Counted from the first letter of the stretch, positions 15,715 through 25,121 are shown. The stretch is DNA of 64,000 nt from Amycolatopsis umgeniensis (GCF_014205155.1 NZ_JACHMX010000001.1:1984001-2048000); one strand, 5' to 3'. The notes: generated from the letters alone by a model not told the origin. Numbers and translations are program-made.

Positions 15715-17904
15715 ATGCCAACAGGGGGAAGCGGGACGGCCGCGCCGGGCCGGACGCACAAGATCGCCACGGTGCTGAGGCACCGGCTGCCTTTCACGAC
15801 CCTCGTCACGGTGACCATGCTCGCGCTCGCCTTGGCCTCGGGCGCGCTCTGGTCCGCCGCCGAGGATCGCGCGGTGTACCCGTACATCGCGTATGGGCTG
15901 CCGTCGCTCGAGTCAGGCCGGTGGTGGACCGTGCTCACCGGACCGCTGTTCGCGGTCGTCCCGCTGTACTACCTGCCGATGGTGCTCAGCTTCGCGCTGT
16001 TCGCCGGATTCGCGGAATGGCGGCTCGGCACACGCCGGGCGATGGCCGTCGCGATCGGCGGTCAGTTCGTCAGCGTCCTGGTGGCGGTCCAGTTCCTCGC
16101 GCTGAGCCGCAACTCCGGCTGGGAGTGGGCGGAACGGGTCGCGGGCAGCCTCGACGTCGGGTTCTCCGGCGGCGCGCTCGCCGCGGTCGCGGTCGCCAGC
16201 GCCACCCTGCGCCCGCCGTGGCGCCTGCGGTTGCGCGCCGGGCTGTGCGTCTACGCCGGGATCGCGATCATCTTCGTCGGCACGCTCGCCGACCTCGTGC
16301 ACTTCTTCGCCCTCGTCCTCGCCCTCCCGTTCGGGCGCAAGTTCGTCGCTTCGAAGGATTCCGCCCGCGAACGGCGGCCGAGCCTGCGCGAGTGGCGGTT
16401 CTACGTCGTGGCCGGTCTGCTGGTGCTGACGGTCGCCGAACTGGTGATGTCCTTCGTACCGGGCAACGGCCCCTTCGGCTCTTCCGAAGAACTTTCGCTG
16501 TCCACCTGGGAAGTCGGCATCCTGTGCCTGATCGTGGTGCCGATCATGAACGGCCTGCGCAAGGGCAGCCAGGTCGCCTGGTGGTGCGCGATGATCCTGA
16601 CCTCGTTCGTCATCCTGCAGGTGATGGCCTACGGCGGAGTACTCGCACTCGCCGAGGTCCTCGGTGAGGACACCGGGCTTTCGGATCCGCCGCTGTTCTT
16701 CGTGGACAATCTCCTGTGGACGGTCGAGTTCGCGCTGCTGATCTCTTCTCGGGGCGCCTTCCGCGTGCCGTCACGGCGGAAGCGCCGCCGCCTCGGCCGG
16801 ATGGGCAACCCCGCGCTGGCCCGCACGCTGCTCAGCCGTCACGGCGGAAGCACGCTTTCGTGGATGACGACGTGGCCGCAGAACTCGTACTTCGTCGCCG
16901 CGGACGGCAAGTCTTACCTCGCGTACCGGCGTCACGCCGGTGTCGCCATCGCGCTCGGCGACCCGATCGCCCCGGACGGCGCGGGCGACCGCACGATCGC
17001 CGAGTTCCTCACCATGTGCGAGAACACCGGTCTCGTGCCGTGCCTGTTCTCCGCCACCGGCGACACCACCGCCACGACGCAGGAACTCGGCTGGAAGCAC
17101 GTCCAGGTCGCCGAGGACACCCTGATCGAACTGGAGACGCTGGAGTTCCGCGGCAAGCGCTGGCAGGACGTCCGGACCGCGATCAACCGTGCCAAGAAGG
17201 ACGGCATCGAGTTCCGGCTGGTCCGGCTCGCCGATCAGCCGCGCGCGGTGATCTCGCAGGTCCGCGCGATCTCCGAGGAGTGGATCAGCGACAAGGGCAT
17301 GCCCGAGATGGGCTTCACGCTCGGCGGTGTCGACGAGGCGATGGACCCCGAGACCCGGGTCGGTCTCGCGGTGGACGCCGACGGCGTGGTGCACGGCGTG
17401 ACGTCGTGGCTGCCGGTCTACACCGGCGCCGGCGCGATCGGCGGCTGGACGCTCGACGTCATGCGCAAACGCGCCGACGGGTTCCGCCCGTCGATGGAGT
17501 TCCTGATCGCGTCGTCCTGCCTGGCCTTCCGCGAGGAAGGGGCGAAGTTCGTGTCGCTGTCCGGTGCTCCGCTGGCGAGTTCCGGCGAACCCGCGCACGC
17601 CGTCGAACGCGTACTGGACGCGCTCGGCACGATGATGGAGCCGTTCTACGGATTCCGTTCGCTGCACGCGTTCAAGGCGAAGTTCCAGCCGCGCCATGTC
17701 CCGCTGTACCTGGCTTTCCGCGACGAGGCGGATCTGCCGCGGATCGGGATCGCGCTCGGCCGGGCCTACCTGCCGAACACGGGACTGCTGCGGCTGGCGA
17801 AGCTCGCTCGCTCCGGCAAGAAGCCCCAGCCCCAGAGAGATCAGCGCAGCGTCGAAGGCGGCGGCGTGATGGTCTTGCGGTCGGCTTCCGGGACACCCCG
17901 GTAG
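15715..17904 (+). CDS. MprF-like membrane lysyltransferase domain protein (DUF2156)
   Basis: A 729-residue protein: about eight transmembrane helices in residues 20-330 with a rhomboid-like arrangement, then a cytoplasmic DUF2156 domain (from about 370) of the aminoacyl-phosphatidylglycerol synthase type, with SWMTTWPQNSYFVAADGKSY, GVAIALGDPIAP, FRGKRWQDVRTAINRAKKDG and a closing GFRSLHAFKAKFQPRHVPLYL. Such enzymes transfer an amino acid from aminoacyl-tRNA to a lipid head group and change surface charge. TACCTT (15702-15707) ends seven bases before the ATG. The last 64 bases overlap the convergent gene at 17841. Confidence 0.88.
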   Translation: MPTGGSGTAAPGRTHKIATVLRHRLPFTTLVTVTMLALALASGALWSAAEDRAVYPYIAYGLPSLESGRWWTVLTGPLFAVVPLYYLPMVLSFALFAGFAEWRLGTRRAMAVAIGGQFVSVLVAVQFLALSRNSGWEWAERVAGSLDVGFSGGALAAVAVASATLRPPWRLRLRAGLCVYAGIAIIFVGTLADLVHFFALVLALPFGRKFVASKDSARERRPSLREWRFYVVAGLLVLTVAELVMSFVPGNGPFGSSEELSLSTWEVGILCLIVVPIMNGLRKGSQVAWWCAMILTSFVILQVMAYGGVLALAEVLGEDTGLSDPPLFFVDNLLWTVEFALLISSRGAFRVPSRRKRRRLGRMGNPALARTLLSRHGGSTLSWMTTWPQNSYFVAADGKSYLAYRRHAGVAIALGDPIAPDGAGDRTIAEFLTMCENTGLVPCLFSATGDTTATTQELGWKHVQVAEDTLIELETLEFRGKRWQDVRTAINRAKKDGIEFRLVRLADQPRAVISQVRAISEEWISDKGMPEMGFTLGGVDEAMDPETRVGLAVDADGVVHGVTSWLPVYTGAGAIGGWTLDVMRKRADGFRPSMEFLIASSCLAFREEGAKFVSLSGAPLASSGEPAHAVERVLDALGTMMEPFYGFRSLHAFKAKFQPRHVPLYLAFRDEADLPRIGIALGRAYLPNTGLLRLAKLARSGKKPQPQRDQRSVEGGGVMVLRSASGTPR

Positions 17905-18773
17905 GTCTTGAGGATCTTCAGGATCTGTTCGCGGTCCGCACTGCCCTGCTGGTCTTGGTCCGAATAGACGAGCAGGGCGGCGGACGCGTCGCCCATGTCC
18001 ACCGCCTGCACGCCGACGAGGGCGCGCTTCGGGATACAAGCCCCGGTGTACCCGAGGGTCACCTCGGCGATCAGGATGTTCGCGGGGGCTTTCGCGCCGG
18101 TGCCGAGCGTGAATTCCGTCGCCTGGGGCGGGTCCGCGACGATCTTGGCCGACAACGGGCCTTCCTCGGGGTTGTACGCGCTCACCACGAGGTCGTACAG
18201 GGCCTTGTTCGCGGCGCCGGGCGCGTCGGCGACCTTCACGGTCGCCAGTCCACTACCGCCGATCCTGCTCCCTCTGACCGCCGGGCAGTAGTCGTCGCCG
18301 ACGAAAGCGCTGGAGAACATGGAGATACCGGGGACGAGCGCGGTCTTCTCCCAGCCGTGGATCGTGCCGGGTTTCGGCGTCCAGTTCGGCGGGACGTCGT
18401 AGGCGACGAGGCCGTCGGCGCCGGCCACGGACTGCCAGCCGTCGGTCACCGGCGGCGCGACGACGCGCGGCGAAGGCGTGTAGACCGTCGGCGCGCGGGG
18501 GGTACTGCTGCTCGACGACCGGTCCGAGCCGTTGTTCGCCAAGGCGGCGACCGCGATGACGCCGAGCGTGGCGAAGAAGCCGTACATGGCCCTTCGCCCG
18601 CTTCGCGACATCGGCTGCTTCGCCGGTTTCGGAGGTTCCGGCGTGGGTTCTGACGCGGGTTCGACAGGCGACGGCGTGTAGCCGGGCGAGTCCGAGGGCT
18701 GATAGCCCCCGAACCCGCTCAGCGCCTGTTTGTCCTCATAGCCCGGCGAGTCACCGCGCTTCTTGCCGAACAT
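17841..18773 (-). CDS. Membrane-anchored protein, paralogue 3
   Basis: A 310-residue single-pass protein. A charged, proline-rich cytoplasmic tail (1-60) is followed by a transmembrane helix (about 64-84, AMYGFFATLGVIAVAALA), a Ser/Thr/Pro spacer and a domain beginning TDGWQSVAGADGLVAYDVPPNW, clearly homologous to the proteins at 13842 and 14777. Its ATG overlaps the proS stop by one base (TAATG), so it is translated from the proS transcript. The 3' end overlaps the MprF-like gene on the other strand. Three such paralogues around one lipid-modifying enzyme suggest an envelope function. Confidence 0.85.
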   Translation of the reverse strand: MFGKKRGDSPGYEDKQALSGFGGYQPSDSPGYTPSPVEPASEPTPEPPKPAKQPMSRSGRRAMYGFFATLGVIAVAALANNGSDRSSSSSTPRAPTVYTPSPRVVAPPVTDGWQSVAGADGLVAYDVPPNWTPKPGTIHGWEKTALVPGISMFSSAFVGDDYCPAVRGSRIGGSGLATVKVADAPGAANKALYDLVVSAYNPEEGPLSAKIVADPPQATEFTLGTGAKAPANILIAEVTLGYTGACIPKRALVGVQAVDMGDASAALLVYSDQDQQGSADREQILKILKTYRGVPEADRKTITPPPSTLR

Positions 18774-20521
18774 TACGAGCGGACGAGCTTGACCAGATGC
18801 TCCACGACCGCGTCGACGGCGATCTCTTCGCGGTCTCCGGTGCGGCGGTCCTTGACCTCGACGACACCGTTCGCCAGCCCGCGCCCGACCACCAGGATGG
18901 TCGGCACGCCGACGAGTTCGGCGTCCGCGAACTTGACGCCCGGGGAGGCCTTGCGGTCGTCGAGGACGACCTCGATCCCGGCGGCGTCCAGTTCGGCGGC
19001 GAGCTTCTCCGCGCCGGCGGCGATCGTCTCGTCCTTGCCCGCGATGACGACGTGCACGTCGAAGGGCGAGACCTCGCGCGGCCAGATGATGCCGAGGTCG
19101 TCGTGGTTCTGCTCGGCGAGCACGCCGACCAGCCGCGAGACGCCGACGCCGTACGAACCCATGGTGATGCGGATGGGCTTGGAGTCCGGGCCCAGCGCGT
19201 CCAGCGAGAACGCGTCGGCGTACTTGCGGCCCAGCTGGAAGATGTGCCCGATCTCGATACCGCGCGCGGCGACCAGGGTGCCCTTGCCGTCGGGCGAAGC
19301 GTCGCCTTCGCGGACCTCGGCGGCCTCGATGACGCCGTCACCGGTGAAGTCGCGGCCCGCGACCAGGTCGACCACGTGGTGGTCGCGCTCGTCGGCGCCG
19401 GTGACCCAGGCGGTGCCGTCGACGACGCGCGGGTCGAGCAGGTAGCGGACGCCGTTGTCCTTCAGCGCCTTCGGGCCGATGTAGCCCTTGACGAGGAAGG
19501 GGTTCTTCTTGAAGTCCGCTTCTTCGAGCAGTTCGAACTCGGCGGGCTCGAGCGAGGCTTCGAGGCGCTTCGTGTCGACCTCGCGGTCGCCGGGGAGGCC
19601 GATGGCCAGCAGCTCCCACTCCTTCGCGCCCGGCTGGCGCGTCTTGACCAGGACGTTCTTGAGCGTGTCCGCGGCGGTGAAGGTGCGGCCGAGGCCCGCT
19701 TCGTTCAGGAACGCGACCAGCGACTCGATGGTCGGCGTGTTCGGCGTGTGGTGGGTCTTCGCCTCGGGCAGCCCCTCGATCGGCTTGGCCTCGGGCGCGG
19801 GCGTGGTGACCGCTTCGACGTTGGCCGCGTAACCCGATTCGGTGCTGCGGACGTAGGTGTCTTCACCGGTCTCGGCGACGGCGAGGAACTCCTCGGAGGC
19901 CGAGCCGCCCATCGCGCCCGAAGTCGCCTTCACGACGACGTACTCGATACCGAGGCGGTCGAAGAGCTTGGTGTACGCCTGGCGGTGCAGCTCGTAGGAC
20001 TTCGCGAGGCCCTCGTCGTCGAGGTCGAAGGAGTAGGAGTCCTTCATGACGAACTCGCGGCCGCGCAGGATGCCCGCGCGGGGGCGCGCCTCGTCGCGGT
20101 ACTTGGTCTGGATTTGGTACAGGACGACGGGATAGTCCTTGTACGAGGTGAATTCACCCTTGACGGTGAGCGCGAAGAGCTCTTCGTGCGTCGGGCCCAG
20201 GAGGTAGTCGGCGCCCTTGCGGTCCTTGAGACGGAACAGCGCGTCGCCGTACTCGGTCCAGCGGCCGGTGGCCTCGTAGGGCTCCCTCGGCAGCAGCGCG
20301 GGGAACTGGATCTCCTGCGCGCCGAACGCGTTCATCTCTTCACGGACGACGTTCTCGATGCGGCGCAGCACCCGCAGGCCCAGCGGCAGCCAGGAGTAGC
20401 CGCCCGGGGCGACCCGGCGGACGTAGCCGGCGCGTACCAGGAGCCGGTGGCTCGGTACCTCGGCGTCCGCCGGATCCTCACGCAGGGTGCGAAGGAACAA
20501 CGACGACATCCTGGTGATCAC
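18773..20521 (-). CDS. proS: Prolyl-tRNA synthetase
   Basis: A 582-residue class II synthetase of the bacterial type, which charges tRNA-Pro with proline and contains a cis-editing insertion between motifs 2 and 3. Visible are motif 1 around [22 protein letters not shown], motif 2 [27 protein letters not shown] sequence, the editing insertion in the middle third, and motif 3 [12 protein letters not shown]. The C-terminal anticodon-binding domain follows. The GTG at 20521 has GAGGAG seven bases upstream. A gene of unknown function is coupled to its stop. Confidence 0.97.
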   Translation of the reverse strand: MITRMSSLFLRTLREDPADAEVPSHRLLVRAGYVRRVAPGGYSWLPLGLRVLRRIENVVREEMNAFGAQEIQFPALLPREPYEATGRWTEYGDALFRLKDRKGADYLLGPTHEELFALTVKGEFTSYKDYPVVLYQIQTKYRDEARPRAGILRGREFVMKDSYSFDLDDEGLAKSYELHRQAYTKLFDRLGIEYVVVKATSGAMGGSASEEFLAVAETGEDTYVRSTESGYAANVEAVTTPAPEAKPIEGLPEAKTHHTPNTPTIESLVAFLNEAGLGRTFTAADTLKNVLVKTRQPGAKEWELLAIGLPGDREVDTKRLEASLEPAEFELLEEADFKKNPFLVKGYIGPKALKDNGVRYLLDPRVVDGTAWVTGADERDHHVVDLVAGRDFTGDGVIEAAEVREGDASPDGKGTLVAARGIEIGHIFQLGRKYADAFSLDALGPDSKPIRITMGSYGVGVSRLVGVLAEQNHDDLGIIWPREVSPFDVHVVIAGKDETIAAGAEKLAAELDAAGIEVVLDDRKASPGVKFADAELVGVPTILVVGRGLANGVVEVKDRRTGDREEIAVDAVVEHLVKLVRS

Positions 20522-20648
20522 TTCTGGGCTCCTCGCTGGAATTTACGTGCTGAGACGTTCTGCGCAGCGTAGTCACCCCGCCCCGGGGCGGTTCAACCGG
20601 TTATCGCGGGTGCCCGGTTTTGTCGGTGGGTGCCGCTAGCTTGCCGCC

Positions 20649-21002
20649 ATGGGTATCGAACTGGGCATGATCACGATCGACTGCGCGGATCCCCGCGGGC
20701 TCGCGGCGTTCTGGACGAAGGCGCTCGGGGTCGAGGTGGATCAGGACTACGAGGGCGAGTTCCTGATCCTGCACCCCAAGGTGGAGAACGGGCCCGTGTT
20801 CGCGTTCCAGCGCGTTCCGGAACCGCGGGCCGGCAAGAACCGGGTCCACATGGACTTCATCACCGAAGACAGGAAGAAGGAGGTGGAACGCCTGATCGAG
20901 CTGGGGGCGAAGACGGTGGAAGAGCACGAGATGCCGGGTATCGCCTGGACGGTGCTGGCCGATCCCGTCGGCAACGAATTCTGCGTCGCGACCCACGGGT
21001 AG
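20649..21002 (+). CDS. VOC-family (glyoxalase-like) protein
   Basis: A 117-residue vicinal-oxygen-chelate protein with two beta-alpha-beta-beta-beta modules: ITIDCADPRGLAAFWTKALG and, in the second half, RVHMDFITED, closing DPVGNEFCV. The family includes dioxygenases, resistance proteins and isomerases; metal ligands are only partly evident (His and Glu in HMDF and NEFC), so function is open. TAGCTT (20637-20642) ends six bases before the ATG, predicting a leaderless transcript. A 2-hydroxyacid dehydrogenase gene follows after 31 bases. Confidence 0.88.
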   Translation: MGIELGMITIDCADPRGLAAFWTKALGVEVDQDYEGEFLILHPKVENGPVFAFQRVPEPRAGKNRVHMDFITEDRKKEVERLIELGAKTVEEHEMPGIAWTVLADPVGNEFCVATHG

Positions 21003-21033
21003 CGAGGCCGGTCCCGATGGTCAGAATGGCGGT

Positions 21034-21948
21034 ATGACGGAGCGAGCCATCCTGCCCTGGTCCGACATCGAGCTGCCCGAGGGCCTGAGTGTCCGGCTGT
21101 ACGACGGCATCGGCCCGCTGCCGGAGGGCGGCCTCGATGACGTCGAGGTCTACGTGCTGCCGTACGACACCGGGGCGGAGCCGACGAAGCTGATCGACAG
21201 GCTTCCGTCACTGAAGCTCGTGCAGTCGCTTTCGGCCGGGGTGGAGAGGCTGGTCCCGCTGGTGCCGGCGGGGGTGCGGCTGGCCAACGGCCGCGGCCTG
21301 CACGACCTCAGTGTCGCCGAGCACGCGCTGGCGCTGATCCACGCGTCGCAGCGGGATCTGCCGCGCTGGTTCGCGCAGCAGGCGACGGGCTCTTGGGACC
21401 GCGAGCACACGCGCTCGCTGGCCGACAGCCGTGTGCTGCTGGTCGGCCATGGCTCGATCGGCCAGGCCATCGAGCGGCAGCTCATCGCGGCCGAAGCGGT
21501 CGTGACCAGGGTGGCGAGCACGGCCCGTCCCGCGGAGCGGGTGCACGGCGTCGGCGAGCTCGCGGAACTGCTGCCGTCGGCCGACATCGTGGTCCTGATC
21601 CTGCCCGAGACGCCCGCGACCACAGGCCTGTTCGGCGCCGCGGAACTCGCCGCGCTGCCGGACGGCGCCCTGGTGGTGAACGTCGGGCGAGGCTCGGCGA
21701 TCGACACCGAGGCGCTCACCGCCGAGACCGTCGCCGGACGGTTGCGCGCGGCGCTGGACGTCGTCGATCCGGAGCCGCTGCCCACCGGGCATCCGCTGTG
21801 GTCGGCTCCGGGCGTCGTCATCACGCCGCATATCGCGGGCGGGTCGGCTTCGTTCCACCCGCGCGCGAAGCGGCTGGTCGCCGAGCAGTTGCGCCGCTAC
21901 GCCGCCGGGGAAGAGCCGCTGAACCTCGTCAGTGGAACGGACGGCTAG
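21034..21948 (+). CDS. D-isomer-specific 2-hydroxyacid dehydrogenase
   Basis: A 304-residue NAD-dependent dehydrogenase. The nucleotide fold has VLLVGHGSIGQAIERQL; the catalytic triad residues are in VNVGRGSAID (Arg), DVVDPEPLP (Glu) and TPHIAGGS (His). Members reduce 2-keto acids to D-2-hydroxyacids or oxidise phosphoglycerate-like substrates; length and short N-terminus fit the glyoxylate/hydroxypyruvate reductase-like subgroup rather than SerA. Probably shares a transcript with the VOC gene. A GTTGCGAA hairpin follows at 22003. Confidence 0.93.
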   Translation: MTERAILPWSDIELPEGLSVRLYDGIGPLPEGGLDDVEVYVLPYDTGAEPTKLIDRLPSLKLVQSLSAGVERLVPLVPAGVRLANGRGLHDLSVAEHALALIHASQRDLPRWFAQQATGSWDREHTRSLADSRVLLVGHGSIGQAIERQLIAAEAVVTRVASTARPAERVHGVGELAELLPSADIVVLILPETPATTGLFGAAELAALPDGALVVNVGRGSAIDTEALTAETVAGRLRAALDVVDPEPLPTGHPLWSAPGVVITPHIAGGSASFHPRAKRLVAEQLRRYAAGEEPLNLVSGTDG

Positions 21949-22002
21949 GACCCGGCGGGTGCCTCTGGCCTTCACTACGAGCAGTCCTGCGCTGCCGCGG
22001 GG

Positions 22003-22026
22003 GTTGCGAAGAATGGCTTTCGCAAC
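22003..22026 (+). terminator. Hairpin after the 2-hydroxyacid dehydrogenase
   Basis: GTTGCGAA (22003-22010) and TTCGCAAC (22019-22026) form an 8-bp perfect stem with an 8-base loop, 55 bases after the stop. There is no T-run. The rest of 21949-22080 shows no gene. Confidence 0.5.
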
Positions 22027-22080
22027 ACCTGCCCTAGCGGCGGCGAGAGTCGCGAGAGAGCGCAGGTGAGCCAGGCGCCT

Positions 22081-22243
22081 AGGCGCTGTCCTGTAAGTCT
22101 GCTCGATGGGCTTCGTGATCCAGGTGGTTTCTGGCGGTGCGGGCGGTTCTGCCTCGTACCGGGTTGTACTCGGCTGGACCGTCCGTGCCGTCAGGGACCA
22201 GCTGGGCGCGAAGACCGCGAGCATGACTTGCAGGACAGCGCCT
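22081..22243. mobile_element. MITE-like element with 19-nt terminal inverted repeats
   Basis: A 163-bp element bounded by AGGCGCTGTCCTGTAAGTC (22081-22099) and its inverted partner (22225-22243), matching at 18 of 19 positions. Both ends sit in CCTAGG, so CTAG is present on each side, consistent with a short target duplication of the IS5-superfamily kind. The interior has no transposase. A minus-strand reading frame across the interior could be an internally deleted relic. The right end supplies the TAG stop of the neighbouring minus-strand gene. Confidence 0.8.
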
Positions 22244-23246
22244 AGGGCCAATGGGTCCGGTAGGCGAGCCAGTCGCGCATGGCCGCGGCGAGACGACGCT
22301 GCGCCGCGCGGACCCCGGTCGTCGCGGGTGGCTCCGGTAGTCGTGAAGCCCGTTCCGCGTGCCCGGCCAAGGCGACGCCGAACGCCGTGACCGCCCAGAC
22401 CGGGACACCGGTCAGCACGGGACGCCGCCGCAGCAGGCGGTCGACGTCGGCGGGCTCGTGTCCGGCGTCGAGCAGATACGGGACGAGCGCGACCAGGTCG
22501 AGCCAGCCCGCGCCTCTCGCCGGATAGCGCCAGTTGGTGACGAGCACCCGGCCCGGTCCGGTCCGCACCAGATACTCGGGCTGGATGTCGTTGTGCAGCA
22601 ACGTGTCCCCGGCCGACCAGGGATGCCAGGACGTCTCCAGCTGGACGAGCCTGTCGAGGTTGCGGACGGCCCAGCCGTCGAGGTCGTCCGGTGGTTCCTT
22701 CGCCAGTTCGTGCCAGCCGCGCAGGAGCGGGCCGAGATCGTCGAGGGCGTCCGGGACGTCGGGCAGCGGGCACGGCGTGAGCGTGCGCCCGAGCGCGCCG
22801 AAGGTGGCCAGGACCGCGGAGAGGTCCGGCGATCCCGGGCGCAGGTTCGGCCTGGTGCCGTCGAAGTCGGCGAACGCGAGGACGAGCCACTCACCATCCA
22901 CAAAGGACAGCAGCTTCGGCGTGGGCGCCTCCGGGGGCAGCCGTCGCGCGATGGCGGCCTCCGTCCGGTAGCCGCCCGCCCGCGGGCTGCTCGCCGGGAT
23001 CGCCTTCAGGAAGACCCAGTGACGACCGCGTTCGAGCTCGAGCCTCGCCGAGACGCCACCGTCGAATTCCGGGGTCTGCCACAACGAACGGCGAACCACC
23101 GACCCGAGCTCGCGCTCCACCGCGTCACGCGTCGCCGACGACAGGTCGTGCCAGCCGAGGCGTGCGGAAACCGGCAACGCCCTAACACCCCCAGCGATCT
23201 CTCCAAGAAGATCGACTGTACCTAAATCCACCCTTTCGGGTGTCAA
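22242..23246 (-). CDS. Aminoglycoside-phosphotransferase-fold protein with altered catalytic residues
   Basis: About 330 residues of APH/choline-kinase fold. The catalytic loop reads LLHNDIQPEYLV: the Brenner Asp of H-x-D is kept but the metal-binding Asn is Tyr. The DFG-equivalent, normally VDW in this subgroup, reads VTNW followed by RYPARGAGWLDLVALVPYL, so the second metal ligand is also changed. It may be a pseudokinase. The start is uncertain: TTG 23246 (four bases after the upstream GNAT stop), GTG 23231 or TTG 23177; TTGACA at the first could instead be a -35. The stop TAG lies in the end of the MITE. Confidence 0.75.
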   Translation of the reverse strand: MTPERVDLGTVDLLGEIAGGVRALPVSARLGWHDLSSATRDAVERELGSVVRRSLWQTPEFDGGVSARLELERGRHWVFLKAIPASSPRAGGYRTEAAIARRLPPEAPTPKLLSFVDGEWLVLAFADFDGTRPNLRPGSPDLSAVLATFGALGRTLTPCPLPDVPDALDDLGPLLRGWHELAKEPPDDLDGWAVRNLDRLVQLETSWHPWSAGDTLLHNDIQPEYLVRTGPGRVLVTNWRYPARGAGWLDLVALVPYLLDAGHEPADVDRLLRRRPVLTGVPVWAVTAFGVALAGHAERASRLPEPPATTGVRAAQRRLAAAMRDWLAYRTHWP

Positions 23247-23250
23247 CCGG

Positions 23251-24219
23251 TCAGGTCGGAACGGGCTTCACGTAGCCGGCCCAGCGCTGATGCTCGCTGA
23301 ACCCGACACGTTCGTAGACACCGAGCGCGCGGTGGGTGTTGTCCTGGTCGACGTTGAGCGAAGCCCGCTGGAAACCCGCGGCCCTGGCTTTGACGAGGGC
23401 GTGCCCGAGCAGCGCGCTCGCGATCCCGCGTCCGCGAAGGCTCGCGTCGGTGGAGACGTGACTGACATACAGGTCCTTCACGCCGGTGACGGCCTCGTCG
23501 GAGGCGAAGAAGGCGCTCAGCACCATCGCGACCGCCCTGTCCCTCTCCGGGCTCAGCAGCAGGAACGACAGGTCCGGCTGGAAGTCCTTGCCGCCGACCA
23601 CCAGATGCCGCCAAGCCTCCGGGGACTGCTCCGTGCTCCCCCAGTGACCCGCGAAAGTCTCGTTGCGGCACCGCAGCGTGAAGGCCTCGTACTTGTCCTC
23701 ATAGGTCACCAGCGGGAACTCGCCGGGCAGCGGTTTGGCAGGCGGGATCGCGTCGAGGTCGGCCCGCATGTCGACGAACCACCGCGCGTGCTCGTATCCG
23801 GAATCGACGAGGACCTCGGAGAGCCAGCGCTGTTTGGTGTTGGCCGCGGCGTGCAGCTCCAGTGGCACGTCCGGGTGGGACTTCGCGTGGAGGCGCTTAC
23901 CCGCCTCCACGAACCAGCCGGTGAGGTGCGCGGCGATCGCGTCGTCGCGGTATCCGGGATGGACGAGCGTCTCGACCCGCATCATGTGCACCGGATCCGC
24001 CGCGTCACGTTTCCTGAGCAGGCCGTAGGCGACCAGTTTGCCGCCGTCCCAGGCGCTGGTGGACACCGTCGGCAGGTCGACGGTCGGCGAGCCGATCTCT
24101 TCGGCGAGATCCTCCGCGCTGTAGTGCTCCTCGATCGGCTCGACACGCTCCGCCTCGGCGAAGGTCTCGGCGAGTCGCGGCATGTCGTCCATGGTCAGCG
24201 GGCGCCAGGTCAGGCTCAT
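23251..24219 (-). CDS. Tandem-GNAT acetyltransferase (MshD-like architecture)
   Basis: A 322-residue protein with two GNAT domains. The N-terminal one (1-160) is degenerate; the C-terminal one carries the acetyl-CoA loop in STDASLRGRGIASALLGHAL and ends with ASLNVDQDNTHRALGVYERVGF, a sequence style seen in mycothiol synthase (MshD) and relatives. Whether it makes mycothiol or acetylates something else cannot be told. The ATG at 24219 is preferred over an upstream start because TAGCCT (24227-24232, minus) ends seven bases before it. Followed closely by the APH-like gene. Confidence 0.85.
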   Translation of the reverse strand: MSLTWRPLTMDDMPRLAETFAEAERVEPIEEHYSAEDLAEEIGSPTVDLPTVSTSAWDGGKLVAYGLLRKRDAADPVHMMRVETLVHPGYRDDAIAAHLTGWFVEAGKRLHAKSHPDVPLELHAAANTKQRWLSEVLVDSGYEHARWFVDMRADLDAIPPAKPLPGEFPLVTYEDKYEAFTLRCRNETFAGHWGSTEQSPEAWRHLVVGGKDFQPDLSFLLLSPERDRAVAMVLSAFFASDEAVTGVKDLYVSHVSTDASLRGRGIASALLGHALVKARAAGFQRASLNVDQDNTHRALGVYERVGFSEHQRWAGYVKPVPT

Positions 24220-24278
24220 GCGGACGAGGCTAAGCCCGCGACTCGGGGTGACGCACTTCATTTAGTTACGCTTCCGTG

Positions 24279-25034
24279 GTGCTCGTGCTGCTCCCCCCTT
24301 CCGAAACCAAGGCCACCGGTGGCACCGGCGCGCCGCTGGACCTCGGCGCGCTGTCGTTCCCGGAGCTGAACCCGACCCGGGCGAAGCTGGCCGACGCGCT
24401 GGCCGAACTGGCGGCCGACATCCCGGCCAGTGTCGCCGCGCTCGGCATCACGCCGCGCCAGGCGGGCGAGGTCGCCCGCAACGCCGAGCTGTGGACCTCG
24501 CCCACGATGCCCGGGCTGCGCCGGTACACCGGGGTGCTCTACGACGCGCTCGACGTCAAGTCGTTCACCAAGGCGACGCTGGATAAGGCCGAGAAGCGCC
24601 TCGCCGTCGCTTCGGCGCTGTTCGGCGTGGTCGCGGCGACCGATCCGATCCCCGCGTACCGGCTGTCCGGAGGAAACGCGCTGCCGTCGCTCGGGACCGT
24701 CCGCAGTATCTGGAAGCCGGTGCTCGAACCGGTGCTCCAGGGCATCGAGGGGCTCGTGGTCGACCTGCGCTCCGGGACCTACTCGGCGCTGGCGAAACTC
24801 CGGCCGGACGCGGTGACCGTCCGTGTCGTGACCGAGGACGCGAAGGGCAACCGGACCACGGTGAGCCATTTCAACAAGGCGTACAAAGGACGGCTGGCCG
24901 CGGAGCTGGTCAAGTCCCGCAGCGAACCGTCCACTGTGGAACAGCTGATCCGGGTGCTGTCGAAGGCGGGCCTCGACGTCGAACGCACCGGAGACCACAG
25001 TCTCGAACTACTCACCGGAGACGGCGTGCATTAG
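24279..25034 (+). CDS. yaaA: YaaA-family peroxide-stress protein
   Basis: A 251-residue UPF0246/YaaA protein. Signatures are the N-terminal LLPPSETK, the central SPTMPGLRRYTGVLYDAL, VVDLRSGTY and the late HFNKAYKGRLAAELV. In E. coli YaaA lowers free iron during peroxide stress and binds DNA. Of the two GTG codons, 24279 fits best because TACGCT (24267-24272) ends six bases upstream; 24276 is the alternative. Divergent from the tandem-GNAT gene, whose own leaderless start is 59 bases away. Confidence 0.92.
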   Translation: MLVLLPPSETKATGGTGAPLDLGALSFPELNPTRAKLADALAELAADIPASVAALGITPRQAGEVARNAELWTSPTMPGLRRYTGVLYDALDVKSFTKATLDKAEKRLAVASALFGVVAATDPIPAYRLSGGNALPSLGTVRSIWKPVLEPVLQGIEGLVVDLRSGTYSALAKLRPDAVTVRVVTEDAKGNRTTVSHFNKAYKGRLAAELVKSRSEPSTVEQLIRVLSKAGLDVERTGDHSLELLTGDGVH

Positions 25035-25121
25035 TTCCGTACCCCTACGGGCTTCTTCCTCGGTTGTTCCGCCGGTGGCACATGCGGAAAGTGATTTCCA
25101 GCCACCTGGAAAGGAACAACC

